The notes below the pieces were generated by a model. It was not told where the DNA came from. It saw only the letters and a list, made by a program, of their open reading frames with translations, and did not search any database. Below, piece by piece: positions 8,364 to 16,250 of a DNA stretch of 33,702 nucleotides; within the stretch, counting starts at the first letter, position 1, and each line of letters starts with the position of its first letter. The stretch spans positions 1 through 33,702 of the forward strand of contig CALVAA010000021.1 in NCBI GenBank assembly GCA_944325315.1, written 5' to 3'. The DNA is from Candidatus Gastranaerophilales bacterium. GTDB taxonomy: Bacteria; Cyanobacteriota; Vampirovibrionia; Gastranaerophilales; Gastranaerophilaceae. Made by a program: the position numbers and the translations under genes.

Positions 8364-9323
8364 TTATAGCCATTCATTATTTTTTTTATTTCTGAACTTA
8401 AATTTAGAAAAGAAGTTCTTTGTTTTTGTCCCTAATGTGCTTACGCCTTTTTTTGCGCTTACACCTACTGTTTTTATGCCTTCTTTTGTTGTATTTATTC
8501 CATCTTTTATATTATCAACCGTATCATCTTTGAGCTTTTCAGTATCCCATTTTTTTCTCTCAATTTCCGATAGTTCTTTTTTAGAACCTATATTATGTCT
8601 ATCTTTTACATACTGTTTTAGATTTTCTCTTGTAATATAAGTAGGAGGTTCGACATAATTTGGATTCAACATTTTCATTTTAACATTATAAGCAATATCA
8701 GGGCTTATATATTTGGAGTATTCTTTTAATCTTAACATTCCTTCGTAGTTATTTGAAATTGTTGTATCTAAATTTTTCATTTTATTATTTCTGATATTCT
8801 TAGCATAAATGCTTTCCCAAAGAACGGTTTCCTTTTCAACATCCACAAAACCAACATAAACACTTACCCTGTGAGTAGGGTTTACTACATCCATACCCGA
8901 AACATTGAAAATATTCCAAACGGTATTCTTTAAAAAATCACGCTGAATATCCATTCCCATGGTTACAACAACGATTTTTTTAACACCGATTTTTTTGGCA
9001 ATTTTCTTTAAAAGCGGATATTCAATATTGTATCCTTGTTGCAACCCTTGCAGCGCTTCAAGGTCATATTGCCTTAATCCTGCTTGTTTTAATGCAATTA
9101 TAGCCGTATCAATGGGGACAACCTGAACATTTTTTTTCAATAATTGCCCCCTTATATCGGAAGCAAAAAACTCGGGTGTTCTAAAGTATGCATTGTAATA
9201 ATTAACGGGAGTCAGCATAGTATCTGTTATAATCCCGATTTTTTCAAGTGCAAAGGATTGATTCACACTAAAAAACATTACAACAAAAAACAATAAAAAT
9301 CTAAATACAAAACCCCTCATCAT
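8364..9323 (-). CDS. Periplasmic protein of the flagellar cluster, function unknown
   Basis: From the ATG at 9323 it is about 319 aa and begins with a Sec signal peptide, MMRGFVFRFLLFFVVMFFSV then NQSFA, probably cut before LEKIG. The mature N-terminal half alternates strands and helices (KKIVVVTMGMDIQRDF, VSVYVGFVDVEKETVLWES), somewhat like periplasmic lipoprotein-assembly folds such as CsgG/TolB-N; this resemblance is weak. The last 60 residues are basic and helical (Lys/Thr/Gly-rich). It precedes fliL by 14 bp on the same strand, so a role in the flagellar envelope passage is plausible. An upstream ATG at 9404 would give an oddly long signal N-region, so I prefer 9323; neither has a Shine-Dalgarno. 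Confidence 0.75.
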   Translation of the reverse strand: MMRGFVFRFLLFFVVMFFSVNQSFALEKIGIITDTMLTPVNYYNAYFRTPEFFASDIRGQLLKKNVQVVPIDTAIIALKQAGLRQYDLEALQGLQQGYNIEYPLLKKIAKKIGVKKIVVVTMGMDIQRDFLKNTVWNIFNVSGMDVVNPTHRVSVYVGFVDVEKETVLWESIYAKNIRNNKMKNLDTTISNNYEGMLRLKEYSKYISPDIAYNVKMKMLNPNYVEPPTYITRENLKQYVKDRHNIGSKKELSEIERKKWDTEKLKDDTVDNIKDGINTTKEGIKTVGVSAKKGVSTLGTKTKNFFSKFKFRNKKNNEWL

Positions 9324-9462
9324 AATAATTAAATTATCAGCTATATTTTTCTTAATTAAAATCATATATTTAAACGATTTTTTTGATTTTAAAATTTTTT
9401 TCATTAAATAAAAAAATGTAAAGACCGTAAATTAGTATAGAACTATATTTATAGGACTTTAT

Positions 9463-9951
9463 ATGGCTTTTAGATACAGATTGCAAAAAATTCTTGAAAT
9501 TAGAATTAAAAAAAAAGAAGAGCAATTGCAAATTGTAATAAAAGCGCAAGAAGAAGTAAACAGAATCGAGTTTTTAATTATTGAAAATTTAAATCAAATA
9601 AAAAGCTCGACAGCACAAATGCGGCAAGCAGACCCTATGATGTATGAACAATTTGATAACTTTATAAAGCATCTTTGGGAAGAAGACAAAAAACTACAAG
9701 AACAAAAACAAGAAGCAATAAATGAACTAAATAAACAAAAAGATATTTTAAGAATAAAAGAACAAGAAGTAAATGTATTAGAAAAGCATAAAGAACACCT
9801 GAAAGAAGAATACATCAAAGAACAAAAAGCGCTCGAGCTTAAAGAATTAAATGAAATCGGCTCACAAAAATTTTTCATGAAAAACCGTGAAAAAAAAGAA
9901 TTAGAAGAATTTGAAGAATATATAGAAAACCTTAAAAACAATGGAAATTGA
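9463..9951 (+). CDS. fliJ: Flagellar export protein FliJ
   Basis: A 162-aa, almost fully helical coiled-coil protein. It starts MAFRYRLQKILEIRIKKKEE, the typical FliJ opening (F-F/Y-R-LQ-LL--R), and stays rich in Lys, Glu and Gln to the end. FliJ is the stalk of the FliI ATPase ring and links it to FlhA. It opens the rightward flagellar unit, divergent from the periplasmic protein gene. The next gene starts inside its last codons (11-bp overlap), so translation is probably coupled. Assignment rests on the N-terminal pattern, the length and the neighbours. Confidence 0.88.
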   Translation: MAFRYRLQKILEIRIKKKEEQLQIVIKAQEEVNRIEFLIIENLNQIKSSTAQMRQADPMMYEQFDNFIKHLWEEDKKLQEQKQEAINELNKQKDILRIKEQEVNVLEKHKEHLKEEYIKEQKALELKELNEIGSQKFFMKNREKKELEEFEEYIENLKNNGN

Positions 9952-10600
9952 TACTTTAGCCTCAAAAGAATACAGCGAAGATATTATAGAAACTAACCTC
10001 AGAGAAATTTTTCAACAAGGACAATACATCAGGCCCAAAAAAATAAATGCCTTTGATGAAGTCAGGTTGAAATTATCGGAAATTTTTGAAAATTTTTTAA
10101 AGCGTGATGAAAATGCAAGCATTGAAGATTTGTTAAACGACAAATTTTTAGATTTGGATTTTGCTTCGGAATATAATATTGATGCAAGTAAAATCGGAGT
10201 GAATGATGCAATCTTTTTTGTAAATCTTTTAAATCAACAAAATTTAATCAGCTATACTGTTGAAGATAACTCAATAAGCCTCAATACAATAGACAACAAA
10301 AAAATAAACGCAACAAATTCACTTCTTGAGATGCTGAAAAGCTCTTTTGACAGCAAAAAACCAATTAGGCTTGATTTTGATAAAGATGTAACAGTTATTT
10401 TAAAACTTGACCATAAAGGAAAAATCCAAGCACACTTTATACCGGGCAATGCCGAAGTTGAAAGTTATCTTAAAAACAATATATCCTGCCTAAAGCAAAC
10501 ATTTGATAATGAACAAATAAACTACTCTTATTTGGGTTATTCAAAGTATAAAGAAGAAAAACAACAACAAAACCCTAAAAAACAAAAAAAGGAGCAATAA
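9941..10600 (+). CDS. Short FliK-like protein (Flg_hook C-terminal domain)
   Basis: A 219-aa acidic cytoplasmic protein. Residues 140-199 (PIRLDFDKDVTVILKLDHKG, then KIQAHFIPGNAEVESYLKNN and a helix plus strand) follow the FliK C-terminal pattern: a strand pair with alternating hydrophobics, then helix, L-x-L and a final strand. The first 130 residues are helical and do not resemble the long Pro/Gln-rich FliK ruler. It sits between fliJ and a rod/hook gene, the usual place for fliK. It ends in a Lys/Gln-rich tail. If it is FliK, its ruler part is far shorter than usual. The stop abuts the next ATG. Confidence 0.6.
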   Translation: MEIDTLASKEYSEDIIETNLREIFQQGQYIRPKKINAFDEVRLKLSEIFENFLKRDENASIEDLLNDKFLDLDFASEYNIDASKIGVNDAIFFVNLLNQQNLISYTVEDNSISLNTIDNKKINATNSLLEMLKSSFDSKKPIRLDFDKDVTVILKLDHKGKIQAHFIPGNAEVESYLKNNISCLKQTFDNEQINYSYLGYSKYKEEKQQQNPKKQKKEQ

Positions 10601-11434
10601 ATGAGAGATTCCTATATTAACGCAATGAACACCCAAAGAACAACGGTTCAGTGGATGAATGCAATATCAGAAAACCTTGTTAATTTATATACACCGGGCT
10701 ATAGAGAAAATCAGGTAACATTTAAAACATATCTGGATAGTGCCGTTCCTGACATGGTTTTAAAAAACTCGGGTCAAGGAAAAGCAATACCCGGAACTTC
10801 AAATGAAAATGTATTTTTAGAGGGCAAAGGCTTCTTTGTTTTAAGAAATGACGAAGGAAGAATTGCATATACAAGACTGGGCGAATTCAAATTTGACGGC
10901 GAAGGTGTATATAGAGCAACTGATGGCTCTAAAGTACAAGGATACATTCTAAACGACAAAGGCGAAATAATGTCCGGAACAAAATCTTTAACTTCTGATT
11001 CGTATGAAGATACAATTGCACAAGGCGGAGCACTTGCAGTTCCCACAACCGAGATTAAGCTTTGGATAGACCCTGATAACGGAAAGTATCTTGGAAAGTA
11101 CGACGAATTCGAGATTAAAGAAGACGGAATTTTATACGGGAAAGCAAACAACGGAAAAGACAGTGCTCCCCTATACAAGCTTGCTATAATGAATTTCCAC
11201 AACCCCCAAGAGCTTTTTGAATACAAACAAGGGCAATACCTGGAAACCGAATACTCGGGAAAACCGGTTATAGGAAAGGGTGAAGTAAGAAGCGGACTTT
11301 TAGAATTATCTAATATTGATTTTAAGGCAAATGCCACATACTGGCAGCAAGCAAACACCCAGCTGGATTTGTCCGGTAAAATAATGTCTACATACAAACA
11401 ACTGTTAGAATCAGCAATGGAATTATTGAGCTAA
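10601..11434 (+). CDS. Flagellar rod/hook protein (FlgF/FlgG/FlgE family)
   Basis: A 277-aa axial protein. The N-terminus MRDSYINAMNTQRTTVQWMN, then ISENLVNLYTPGYRENQ, is the flagellar basal-body rod motif (N-L-N-T-G-F/Y). The middle holds GFFVLRNDEGRIAYTRLGEF, the common FlgF/FlgG/FlgE block. The C-terminus (VRSGLLELSNIDFKANATYW then a helix ending SAMELL) is the paired rod helix. Length suits FlgF or FlgG better than FlgE; TPGYRE resembles FlgF. There is no Sec signal, as expected for an export-apparatus substrate. An AAGGAG Shine-Dalgarno lies 7 nt upstream, overlapping the end of the FliK-like gene. Confidence 0.88.
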   Translation: MRDSYINAMNTQRTTVQWMNAISENLVNLYTPGYRENQVTFKTYLDSAVPDMVLKNSGQGKAIPGTSNENVFLEGKGFFVLRNDEGRIAYTRLGEFKFDGEGVYRATDGSKVQGYILNDKGEIMSGTKSLTSDSYEDTIAQGGALAVPTTEIKLWIDPDNGKYLGKYDEFEIKEDGILYGKANNGKDSAPLYKLAIMNFHNPQELFEYKQGQYLETEYSGKPVIGKGEVRSGLLELSNIDFKANATYWQQANTQLDLSGKIMSTYKQLLESAMELLS

Positions 11435-12163
11435 ATGAAAAAAATTATCTCTCTTTATTTAATGATATTTGTTTACTTCTGCGCAATTAATTTCGGCTAT
11501 TGCGCAGAAGATTTTTTCTTTGATTCAGGCAACACAAAAAAAAGCAGTCCTAAAACTTTGTTTAAAAAAGAGAGAAAATGGTGGTTTTTTAATAAAAAAA
11601 ATGATAATGAACCCCAACAAGGATACAGCGGAGTATTGCCCAACATAGAAGATGATTTTAAATATAAAAAACAATCAACAACAACACAAAAACAGGATAT
11701 GATTATTCCGGAAGAAAAAAATATAGAAGAAGAAAATCTCAAACAAGCTCCTTTCAATGATGCGCTTTTTTTAGATGTTATTGTTAAAAAAGAAAAGTCT
11801 TCAAATTATGTTAATGATCTTCAAAGAACAAAATTTGCACTTAATAATTTAAAAAAGTGTATTGAAAACAAAGAAGACATACAACGTTTTAATGCTTGCG
11901 TAAATATGGTTGATATGTATGTTAAAAATCTTCAAAATAAATATCAAGATACCTCCACGAGCTTGAAAGAAAGCTATATTGATATTTTAAATACCAATTA
12001 TTATGCAAAACTTTTGGGAAATTTAAAATACGATTCAAATTACTACTCGCAATACATTCCGACTTCACAAGGCAAATACTCTAAAAGCAATATTGAACAA
12101 GAAGAAGAAAAACTTTTAAACAGAATAAATAAAACTTTATTTTTAATTAATAATGAAGCATAG
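11435..12163 (+). CDS. Secreted protein at the end of the flagellar unit, function unknown
   Basis: A 242-aa protein with a Sec signal peptide (MKKIISLYLMIFVYFCAINF, then GYCA and probable cleavage before EDFFF). A charged low-complexity stretch rich in Lys, Asn, Gln and Glu runs to about residue 105, followed by a helical domain with two cysteines (KKCIEN and NACVNM, about 15 residues apart) that may pair. Its ATG follows the rod/hook stop without a gap, so it is co-transcribed and probably co-translated. No family is recognised. The position suggests a periplasmic or outer-membrane role in flagellar assembly (P/L-ring or chaperone type), an inference from context alone. Confidence 0.75.
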   Translation: MKKIISLYLMIFVYFCAINFGYCAEDFFFDSGNTKKSSPKTLFKKERKWWFFNKKNDNEPQQGYSGVLPNIEDDFKYKKQSTTTQKQDMIIPEEKNIEEENLKQAPFNDALFLDVIVKKEKSSNYVNDLQRTKFALNNLKKCIENKEDIQRFNACVNMVDMYVKNLQNKYQDTSTSLKESYIDILNTNYYAKLLGNLKYDSNYYSQYIPTSQGKYSKSNIEQEEEKLLNRINKTLFLINNEA

Positions 12164-12186
12164 TTTGCTATTTGGTGCAGAATGTC

Positions 12187-12215
12187 TTGTTTTTTATAAT
12201 TTTTTGTACTATAGT
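12187..12215 (+). promoter_or_regulatory. Promoter of tRNA-Lys
   Basis: TTGTTT (12187-12192), a 17-bp spacer and TATAGT (12210-12215). Predicted start near 12222 lies 7 nt before the mature tRNA. Confidence 0.6.
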
Positions 12216-12228
12216 ATGAATAATATTC

Positions 12229-12304
<76 letters not shown>

Positions 12305-12311
12305 TTTAATT

Positions 12312-12335
12312 AAGAGCCTCAAAAGGCTCTTTTTT
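12312..12335 (+). terminator. Terminator after tRNA-Lys
   Basis: Stem AAGAGCC (12312-12318) and GGCTCTT (12325-12331), loop TCAAAA, followed by a T-run. Confidence 0.85.
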
Positions 12336-13135
12336 AGTGGCTTTTTGTTTTGAGGTTTGCGTTTGCGGATTTATAGTTATATGTATATTAAATTATATTT
12401 TAAATATATCTTTAAATTATTCAGTTCAGTTTAATCCTTTCAAGGTTTCGTTTCATAGAATAGATGAGTTTTGGTATTTTTATCCATTTCTTTTTGTTTG
12501 TTATCGAATTTTAAATTTTTTGGGTAAAAAGTATCCAAATTTTTTTGGCAGAATCGGCTATTATTGTTCTATTGAGTTTTACAGAGATGTTTTTAGGAAA
12601 TATATAAAAAGAATGCAAAATAAGCGTAATTGATTCAAATATTATGTTTGCATGCTATAAGCTACCAATTGTTTTGCTGAAGTTCTTTTTGAATTCTTTA
12701 ACAAAGTTTGATTGCAAGAATAAAAGCGCAAATTGTCATTCCGAACTAGTTTCGGAATCTTATCGGGTTTGGTTAAAAAAAATAAAACTACCAACTGTCA
12801 TGCTGAGCTTTCTTCAGCATCCTACCGGGTTTCATTTATGGAATTCAATTTCAATTTCCTAAGGTGTATAAACTGAAATTATTAAACCCTAAATCCCTAA
12901 GACCCTGAAACGCACGCTTGTGTCCAGAATTTTTGGGTGACAGTATAGAGTTTGATGCCTATAAATAAAGTTAATTGTAATTATCCGCACAAATTATACT
13001 TCCATACTACCAACAAAACCGCCATCTCAGAGCCACTAAAACTTTCAAAATAAGCAAATAAAAAACAAATAAAACATTTGGAACAAAATTAAAACAAATT
13101 CGTCTTATAAAGTATAAATGCCGTATTTGCTACTG
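12336..13135. other. Gene-poor region of about 800 bp
   Basis: No convincing gene. A GTG-initiated frame at 12337-12633 (98 codons, very Phe/Tyr/Cys-rich) starts right after the tRNA terminator, has no Shine-Dalgarno and no recognisable family; it may be a remnant. A second frame at 12644-12862 runs across hairpin repeats and is unlikely to be real. Around 12880-12910, CCCTAAA/CCCTAAG/CCCTGAAA units recur like a decayed direct repeat. The rest is AT-rich without structure I can name. Confidence 0.5.
12661..12832. repeat. Three diverged hairpin-forming intergenic repeats
   Basis: Two clear copies begin TGTCAT at 12734 and 12796 and end in a shared (T/C)ACCGGGTTT-like tail (TATCGGGTTT and TACCGGGTTT). 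Each has a palindromic core: ATTCCGAA/TTCGGAAT (12738-12758) and ATGCTGA/TCAGCAT (12800-12820). The stems differ at several positions but stay paired. A third, decayed copy, CTACCAATTGTTTTGCTGA, lies near 12661 and matches the flank CTACCAACTGTCATGCTGA of the third. Spacing is 60-70 bp. The type resembles the 'TGTCATTCCGAA' intergenic repeats found in many bacteria. Confidence 0.7.
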
Positions 13136-13167
13136 GGCTCTTGTGGAGAGAACAAGAGCCTTTTTTT
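13136..13167 (+). terminator. Strong terminator with no obvious gene upstream
   Basis: A perfect 9-bp stem, GGCTCTTGT (13136-13144) and ACAAGAGCC (13152-13160), a 7-nt loop and seven T. It is oriented for plus-strand transcripts, but no gene ends nearby on that strand; AT-rich TATAAA boxes lie at 13106 and 13113. It may end a small RNA or stop readthrough into the converging gene. Confidence 0.7.
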
Positions 13168-13774
13168 ATTTTAGTGCTTTTTTATAAATTAAAATCAACG
13201 CAAGAATTAAAGAATACAAAACAAGCTCGGCAGTTTCTTCAATAACCGTACTGTGCAAACTTGTCTCTGAAATAATTTGCAATAAAACACACAAACAGCA
13301 ACAAAAAATTTCAAAAAAGGGAATCTTCACTTTTTTTAAAACAAAAATTGCATCAATCCAAACTTTATTTATAATCGCATAAATGCTTCCCAATGCAATA
13401 TACAAACCGACAACATAATTTGCAATCCAACCGTATTTATAATCCCTCCAAGGATGCATGGCATTAGGGCCTTCTTCCGGTATCATTGCAAAAATAGCCC
13501 TTCCATAGCTTATTTCTCTCATAAACATTAAAAATAATACAATAGCTATAACTCTAAATAAAACCTTGTTCTTTTTTACACTAAAACAAAAGAAAAAAGC
13601 AATCATCAAAACAATAAGCTGCGTGTTTTCCAGCAAACTGTTTTCATAAATTTCTACAATATTAAAAATCCTAACTGTGACTATGCTGAAAATCAGCGCT
13701 GTAAAAGCCACAGCAATTTCTTTTTGCGGCAGAAAATTAAATCTATTCAATAAATTCCAAATGTTTTTCTTCAA
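13166..13774 (-). CDS. Integral membrane protein, function unknown
   Basis: A 202-aa protein with about six hydrophobic helices. The third is followed by MREISYGRAIFAM, which resembles the EEISWGQ/REISWGR signature seen in several uncharacterised small membrane proteins, and by an amphipathic stretch with MHPWRDYKYGW. A run FEIFCCCLCVLL in a late helix has four cysteines in five residues. The frame begins with TTG at 13774, and the next Met is more than 50 codons inside, so TTG is the probable start. It is divergent from the FlhA-like gene with only 39 bp between them. Confidence 0.65.
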   Translation of the reverse strand: MKKNIWNLLNRFNFLPQKEIAVAFTALIFSIVTVRIFNIVEIYENSLLENTQLIVLMIAFFFCFSVKKNKVLFRVIAIVLFLMFMREISYGRAIFAMIPEEGPNAMHPWRDYKYGWIANYVVGLYIALGSIYAIINKVWIDAIFVLKKVKIPFFEIFCCCLCVLLQIISETSLHSTVIEETAELVLYSLILALILIYKKALK

Positions 13775-13813
13775 GATGTTATTATTCTAGCACATTTATG
13801 ATAAAATTAATAT

Positions 13814-15265
13814 ATGGAAAAACAATTTAGACAAGAATTCTCAATAAAATCTATTCCAACAGACGATACAACACTTTTGGAAAATACCTTAAATGCAATG
13901 TCAGCTTCGGATTGGGAGCTGTATTCAATATACGAAGCAGAGCAAAATTCAAAAATAGTATACAACTGTATTTTTGTAAAAGAAATACAAAACTCAAAAG
14001 ACAACTCTGATGATGAGTTGGTAAACTACAGAAGCTCGGTTGAGCGTATGTTGTATTCCAAAGATGAGCCTTATGAATTATGCATTAACATGCAAAAGAA
14101 AATTTCCGATAAAAAGGATAAAATAGAACGCATAAAAAAATTCTTAGAAAGCTCAAAAGACGAAGAAAGAGAGCTTTTAAACGAAGAGATAAAAAAAGAT
14201 ATTGATGAATTAAACGACTTGAAGCGTGATTTAAAAGAAATTCTCGCTCCTTCTAAAATGACAAAATTTTTGGGCGAACAAAAACTCTCAATAAGCCTTA
14301 GCTCTGAAAATTATTGCCTTTGCGATCCGGCATTAGAAAAAAATTTACTATCGCAAACTGTTAAAGTGCGTCAGGAATTGACGAATGAATTAGGCTATAT
14401 TATTCCAAAGGTTCAATTTATTGAAAATTCTTCTTTAGATGAATTTGATTTTTCAATAAATGTCCATGGCGTAAGTGTAATTTGTGCCAAAGCATATCCT
14501 GGCTATCTTGCTTTTTTTGAAGACGAATTAAATTTCGATAAACCTCCGAAAAAATCTTTTAGAGTGAAAGACCCTCTGAGCAAAAGAAAAATTATCTGGA
14601 TAGAAAAAGAGGAGTGCCAAAACTATTGGGCTGAAGGAATTGAGCCCGGCGAATATATTGCAAATTATCTGAGTTACTTTTCAATAGTCCATGTTGATGA
14701 AATTTTCGACTACAACGATTTAAACCGCTATGTTGAATTTGTAAATAACCAAAATTCTTTTTTAACGGACTCAATTTTAGGAGAATTCATCAGTATTTCA
14801 GAACTTAAATATGTTCTTGTACAATTAATAAGAGAAAGAGTAAGCATTAAAGATATTGTCTACATTTTTGAAAAATTAAACGATTTTTCGGACGATTCAA
14901 ATAAATCCGACCTGTTAGACAGGCTAAGAATTGCGCTTTCAAGACAAATTTCAGACAGCATAGCGAATAAAGACAAGGAAATCTTTGCTTATGAAATAGA
15001 CGACGATACAATTGAACTATTACAAAAACAAACAAGCAAAGAGGAATCCGCAGTAAAAATAGATCTTTCAAAGTTTTCAAAGTTCAAAAAAATATTAAAA
15101 GAAACAAAAAAAGATATAATAGAACAAAATGCCGTTCTTGTTGTACCGCAGCAATACCGCCAAATAATTTTTATTCTTGTTTCCCAGTTATTTATGGATA
15201 TTCCTGTCATTTGCTTTGAAGAAATATCTCCGGATTATAAATTAAGAATTATGGGCAAAATATAA
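13814..15265 (+). CDS. Membrane-free FlhA cytoplasmic-domain (FHIPEP) protein with extra N-terminal domain
   Basis: A 483-aa soluble protein. Residues 157-483 match the cytoplasmic half of FlhA: RQELTNELGYIIPKVQFIEN and FDFSINVHGVSVICAKAYPG (subdomain 1), IANYLSYFSIVHVDEIF (the T-V-D-x-x-x-V block), ISELKYVLVQLIRERVSIKD, and the C-terminal AVLVVPQQYRQIIFILVSQL then IPVICFEEISPDYKLRIMG. The roughly 300-residue FlhA membrane part is absent. Instead, residues 1-58 form a small domain (LENTLNAMSASDWELYSIYE) resembling DUF4177-type folds, and 85-145 a charged coiled coil. ATG at 13814 follows TAAAAT (13802-13807) by 6 nt without a Shine-Dalgarno. It may form a free ring or dock export cargo; a full-length FlhA is expected elsewhere. 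Domain assignment is from motif reading. Confidence 0.85.
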   Translation: MEKQFRQEFSIKSIPTDDTTLLENTLNAMSASDWELYSIYEAEQNSKIVYNCIFVKEIQNSKDNSDDELVNYRSSVERMLYSKDEPYELCINMQKKISDKKDKIERIKKFLESSKDEERELLNEEIKKDIDELNDLKRDLKEILAPSKMTKFLGEQKLSISLSSENYCLCDPALEKNLLSQTVKVRQELTNELGYIIPKVQFIENSSLDEFDFSINVHGVSVICAKAYPGYLAFFEDELNFDKPPKKSFRVKDPLSKRKIIWIEKEECQNYWAEGIEPGEYIANYLSYFSIVHVDEIFDYNDLNRYVEFVNNQNSFLTDSILGEFISISELKYVLVQLIRERVSIKDIVYIFEKLNDFSDDSNKSDLLDRLRIALSRQISDSIANKDKEIFAYEIDDDTIELLQKQTSKEESAVKIDLSKFSKFKKILKETKKDIIEQNAVLVVPQQYRQIIFILVSQLFMDIPVICFEEISPDYKLRIMGKI

Positions 15266-15281
15266 AAAGGCTTAAAAGCCT
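15261..15281. terminator. Small hairpin between convergent FlhA-like and CDF genes
   Basis: AGGCT (15268-15272) and AGCCT (15277-15281) with a 4-nt loop. On the minus strand it is followed by TTTTATATTTT, so it terminates the CDF gene and overlaps its stop; on the plus strand GATTTTT follows. Confidence 0.6.
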
Positions 15282-16180
15282 GATTTTTGACAACTATAGC
15301 TATTTGTTTCCGTGTTTTCATAAGGTTCACAGTGAATTGTAATTAATGCTTTGCCTAAAGCAATTCTGATATTTTCTTCCAATTCATCGCAAACCTTGTG
15401 ACAAAGCTTTATTGTCATATTTTCATCTACCAATAATGTAATATCGATATCTCTTTGTGAACCGCTTTTCCTGCTTTTAAGGGCTTTGTATCCTCGAATT
15501 TTATCACATTTTTGTAAAATTTTTTCTATTTTTTCAACATCTTCAAAAGGTAAACTGCCGTCTAAAAGATTATTTAAAGCATCTTTTGTGAGCGTAAAAC
15601 CTGTTTTTAATATTATAAGAGCAACAAAAATCGCAATTAAAGAGTCAAATATATAAAACCCCGTAATTTTAATCAAAATAAGACCAATAATTACACCAAA
15701 AGAAGAATATATATCCGCACTTAAATGTTTTGCGTCTGCTTTTAATGATATTGAATCCGATTTTTTTGCAACATAAAAAAGATACTTACTCACAAAAATA
15801 TTAGCAACAACTGAAATTGCCATAACAACAATTCCCAAGGTTGAATCAAAATTCGTAATCTCTGAAGTTATTATCTTTTTAACCGCTTCAAATATTATAT
15901 AAAATGCGGCAATAACAATCAAACACCCCTCTATAAAACCTGCCATATCCTCATACCTTCCATGGCCAAAAGGATGTTCTTTATCAGCAGGTTTAACGGA
16001 GCGGATTACAGCAAAATAAGTTAAAATCGAGGCAAAAAAATCACTCATGGAATGTATAGCTTCAGATATAATGCTCATGCTGCCCGAAATCAAGCCCGCT
16101 ATCAACTTTAGAATAATTATCATGGCATTTGAAAAAGCAGAAAGAGATGCCGCTAATTTTTTTTCTGTTTCAATTTTCAT
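15272..16180 (-). CDS. Cation diffusion facilitator (CDF) metal exporter
   Basis: A 302-aa inner-membrane antiporter with six helices and a cytoplasmic metal-sensing domain. The transport site reads HSMSD in TM2 (His43, Asp47) and HLSAD in TM5 (His152, Asp156); the H-D/H-D quartet is usual in zinc transporters, whereas E. coli FieF has Asp-Asp/His-Asp. HPFGHGRYE marks the loop after TM2. The C-terminal domain (about 205-290) ends in ITIHCEPYE, the typical HxEP motif. It exports Zn2+ or a similar ion in exchange for protons. No metal regulator is adjacent; the LysR gene upstream on the same strand is separated by 70 bp. Confidence 0.93.
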   Translation of the reverse strand: MKIETEKKLAASLSAFSNAMIIILKLIAGLISGSMSIISEAIHSMSDFFASILTYFAVIRSVKPADKEHPFGHGRYEDMAGFIEGCLIVIAAFYIIFEAVKKIITSEITNFDSTLGIVVMAISVVANIFVSKYLFYVAKKSDSISLKADAKHLSADIYSSFGVIIGLILIKITGFYIFDSLIAIFVALIILKTGFTLTKDALNNLLDGSLPFEDVEKIEKILQKCDKIRGYKALKSRKSGSQRDIDITLLVDENMTIKLCHKVCDELEENIRIALGKALITIHCEPYENTETNSYSCQKSGF

Positions 16181-16250
16181 TAAAGAACCGTTAACTTTTA
16201 TATTTTACTATCTATAATAGTACTCATTTTATAAAATTACAAATTCCGCA

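Noticed and set aside
7775-8395. Plus-strand frames across fliL
   Set aside because: They are shadows of fliL, which has clear family motifs and a Shine-Dalgarno.
9405-9462. Sigma-28 flagellar promoter
   Set aside because: TAAAGACC resembles the -35, but no GCCGATAA-like -10 stands at the right distance.
12337-12633. 98-aa GTG-initiated frame as a gene
   Set aside because: It starts at the end of the tRNA terminator, lacks a binding site and a recognisable domain; kept only as a possible remnant in the region note.
12644-12862. 72-aa plus-strand frame
   Set aside because: It crosses the hairpin repeats; its composition follows the repeat sequence and it has no Shine-Dalgarno.
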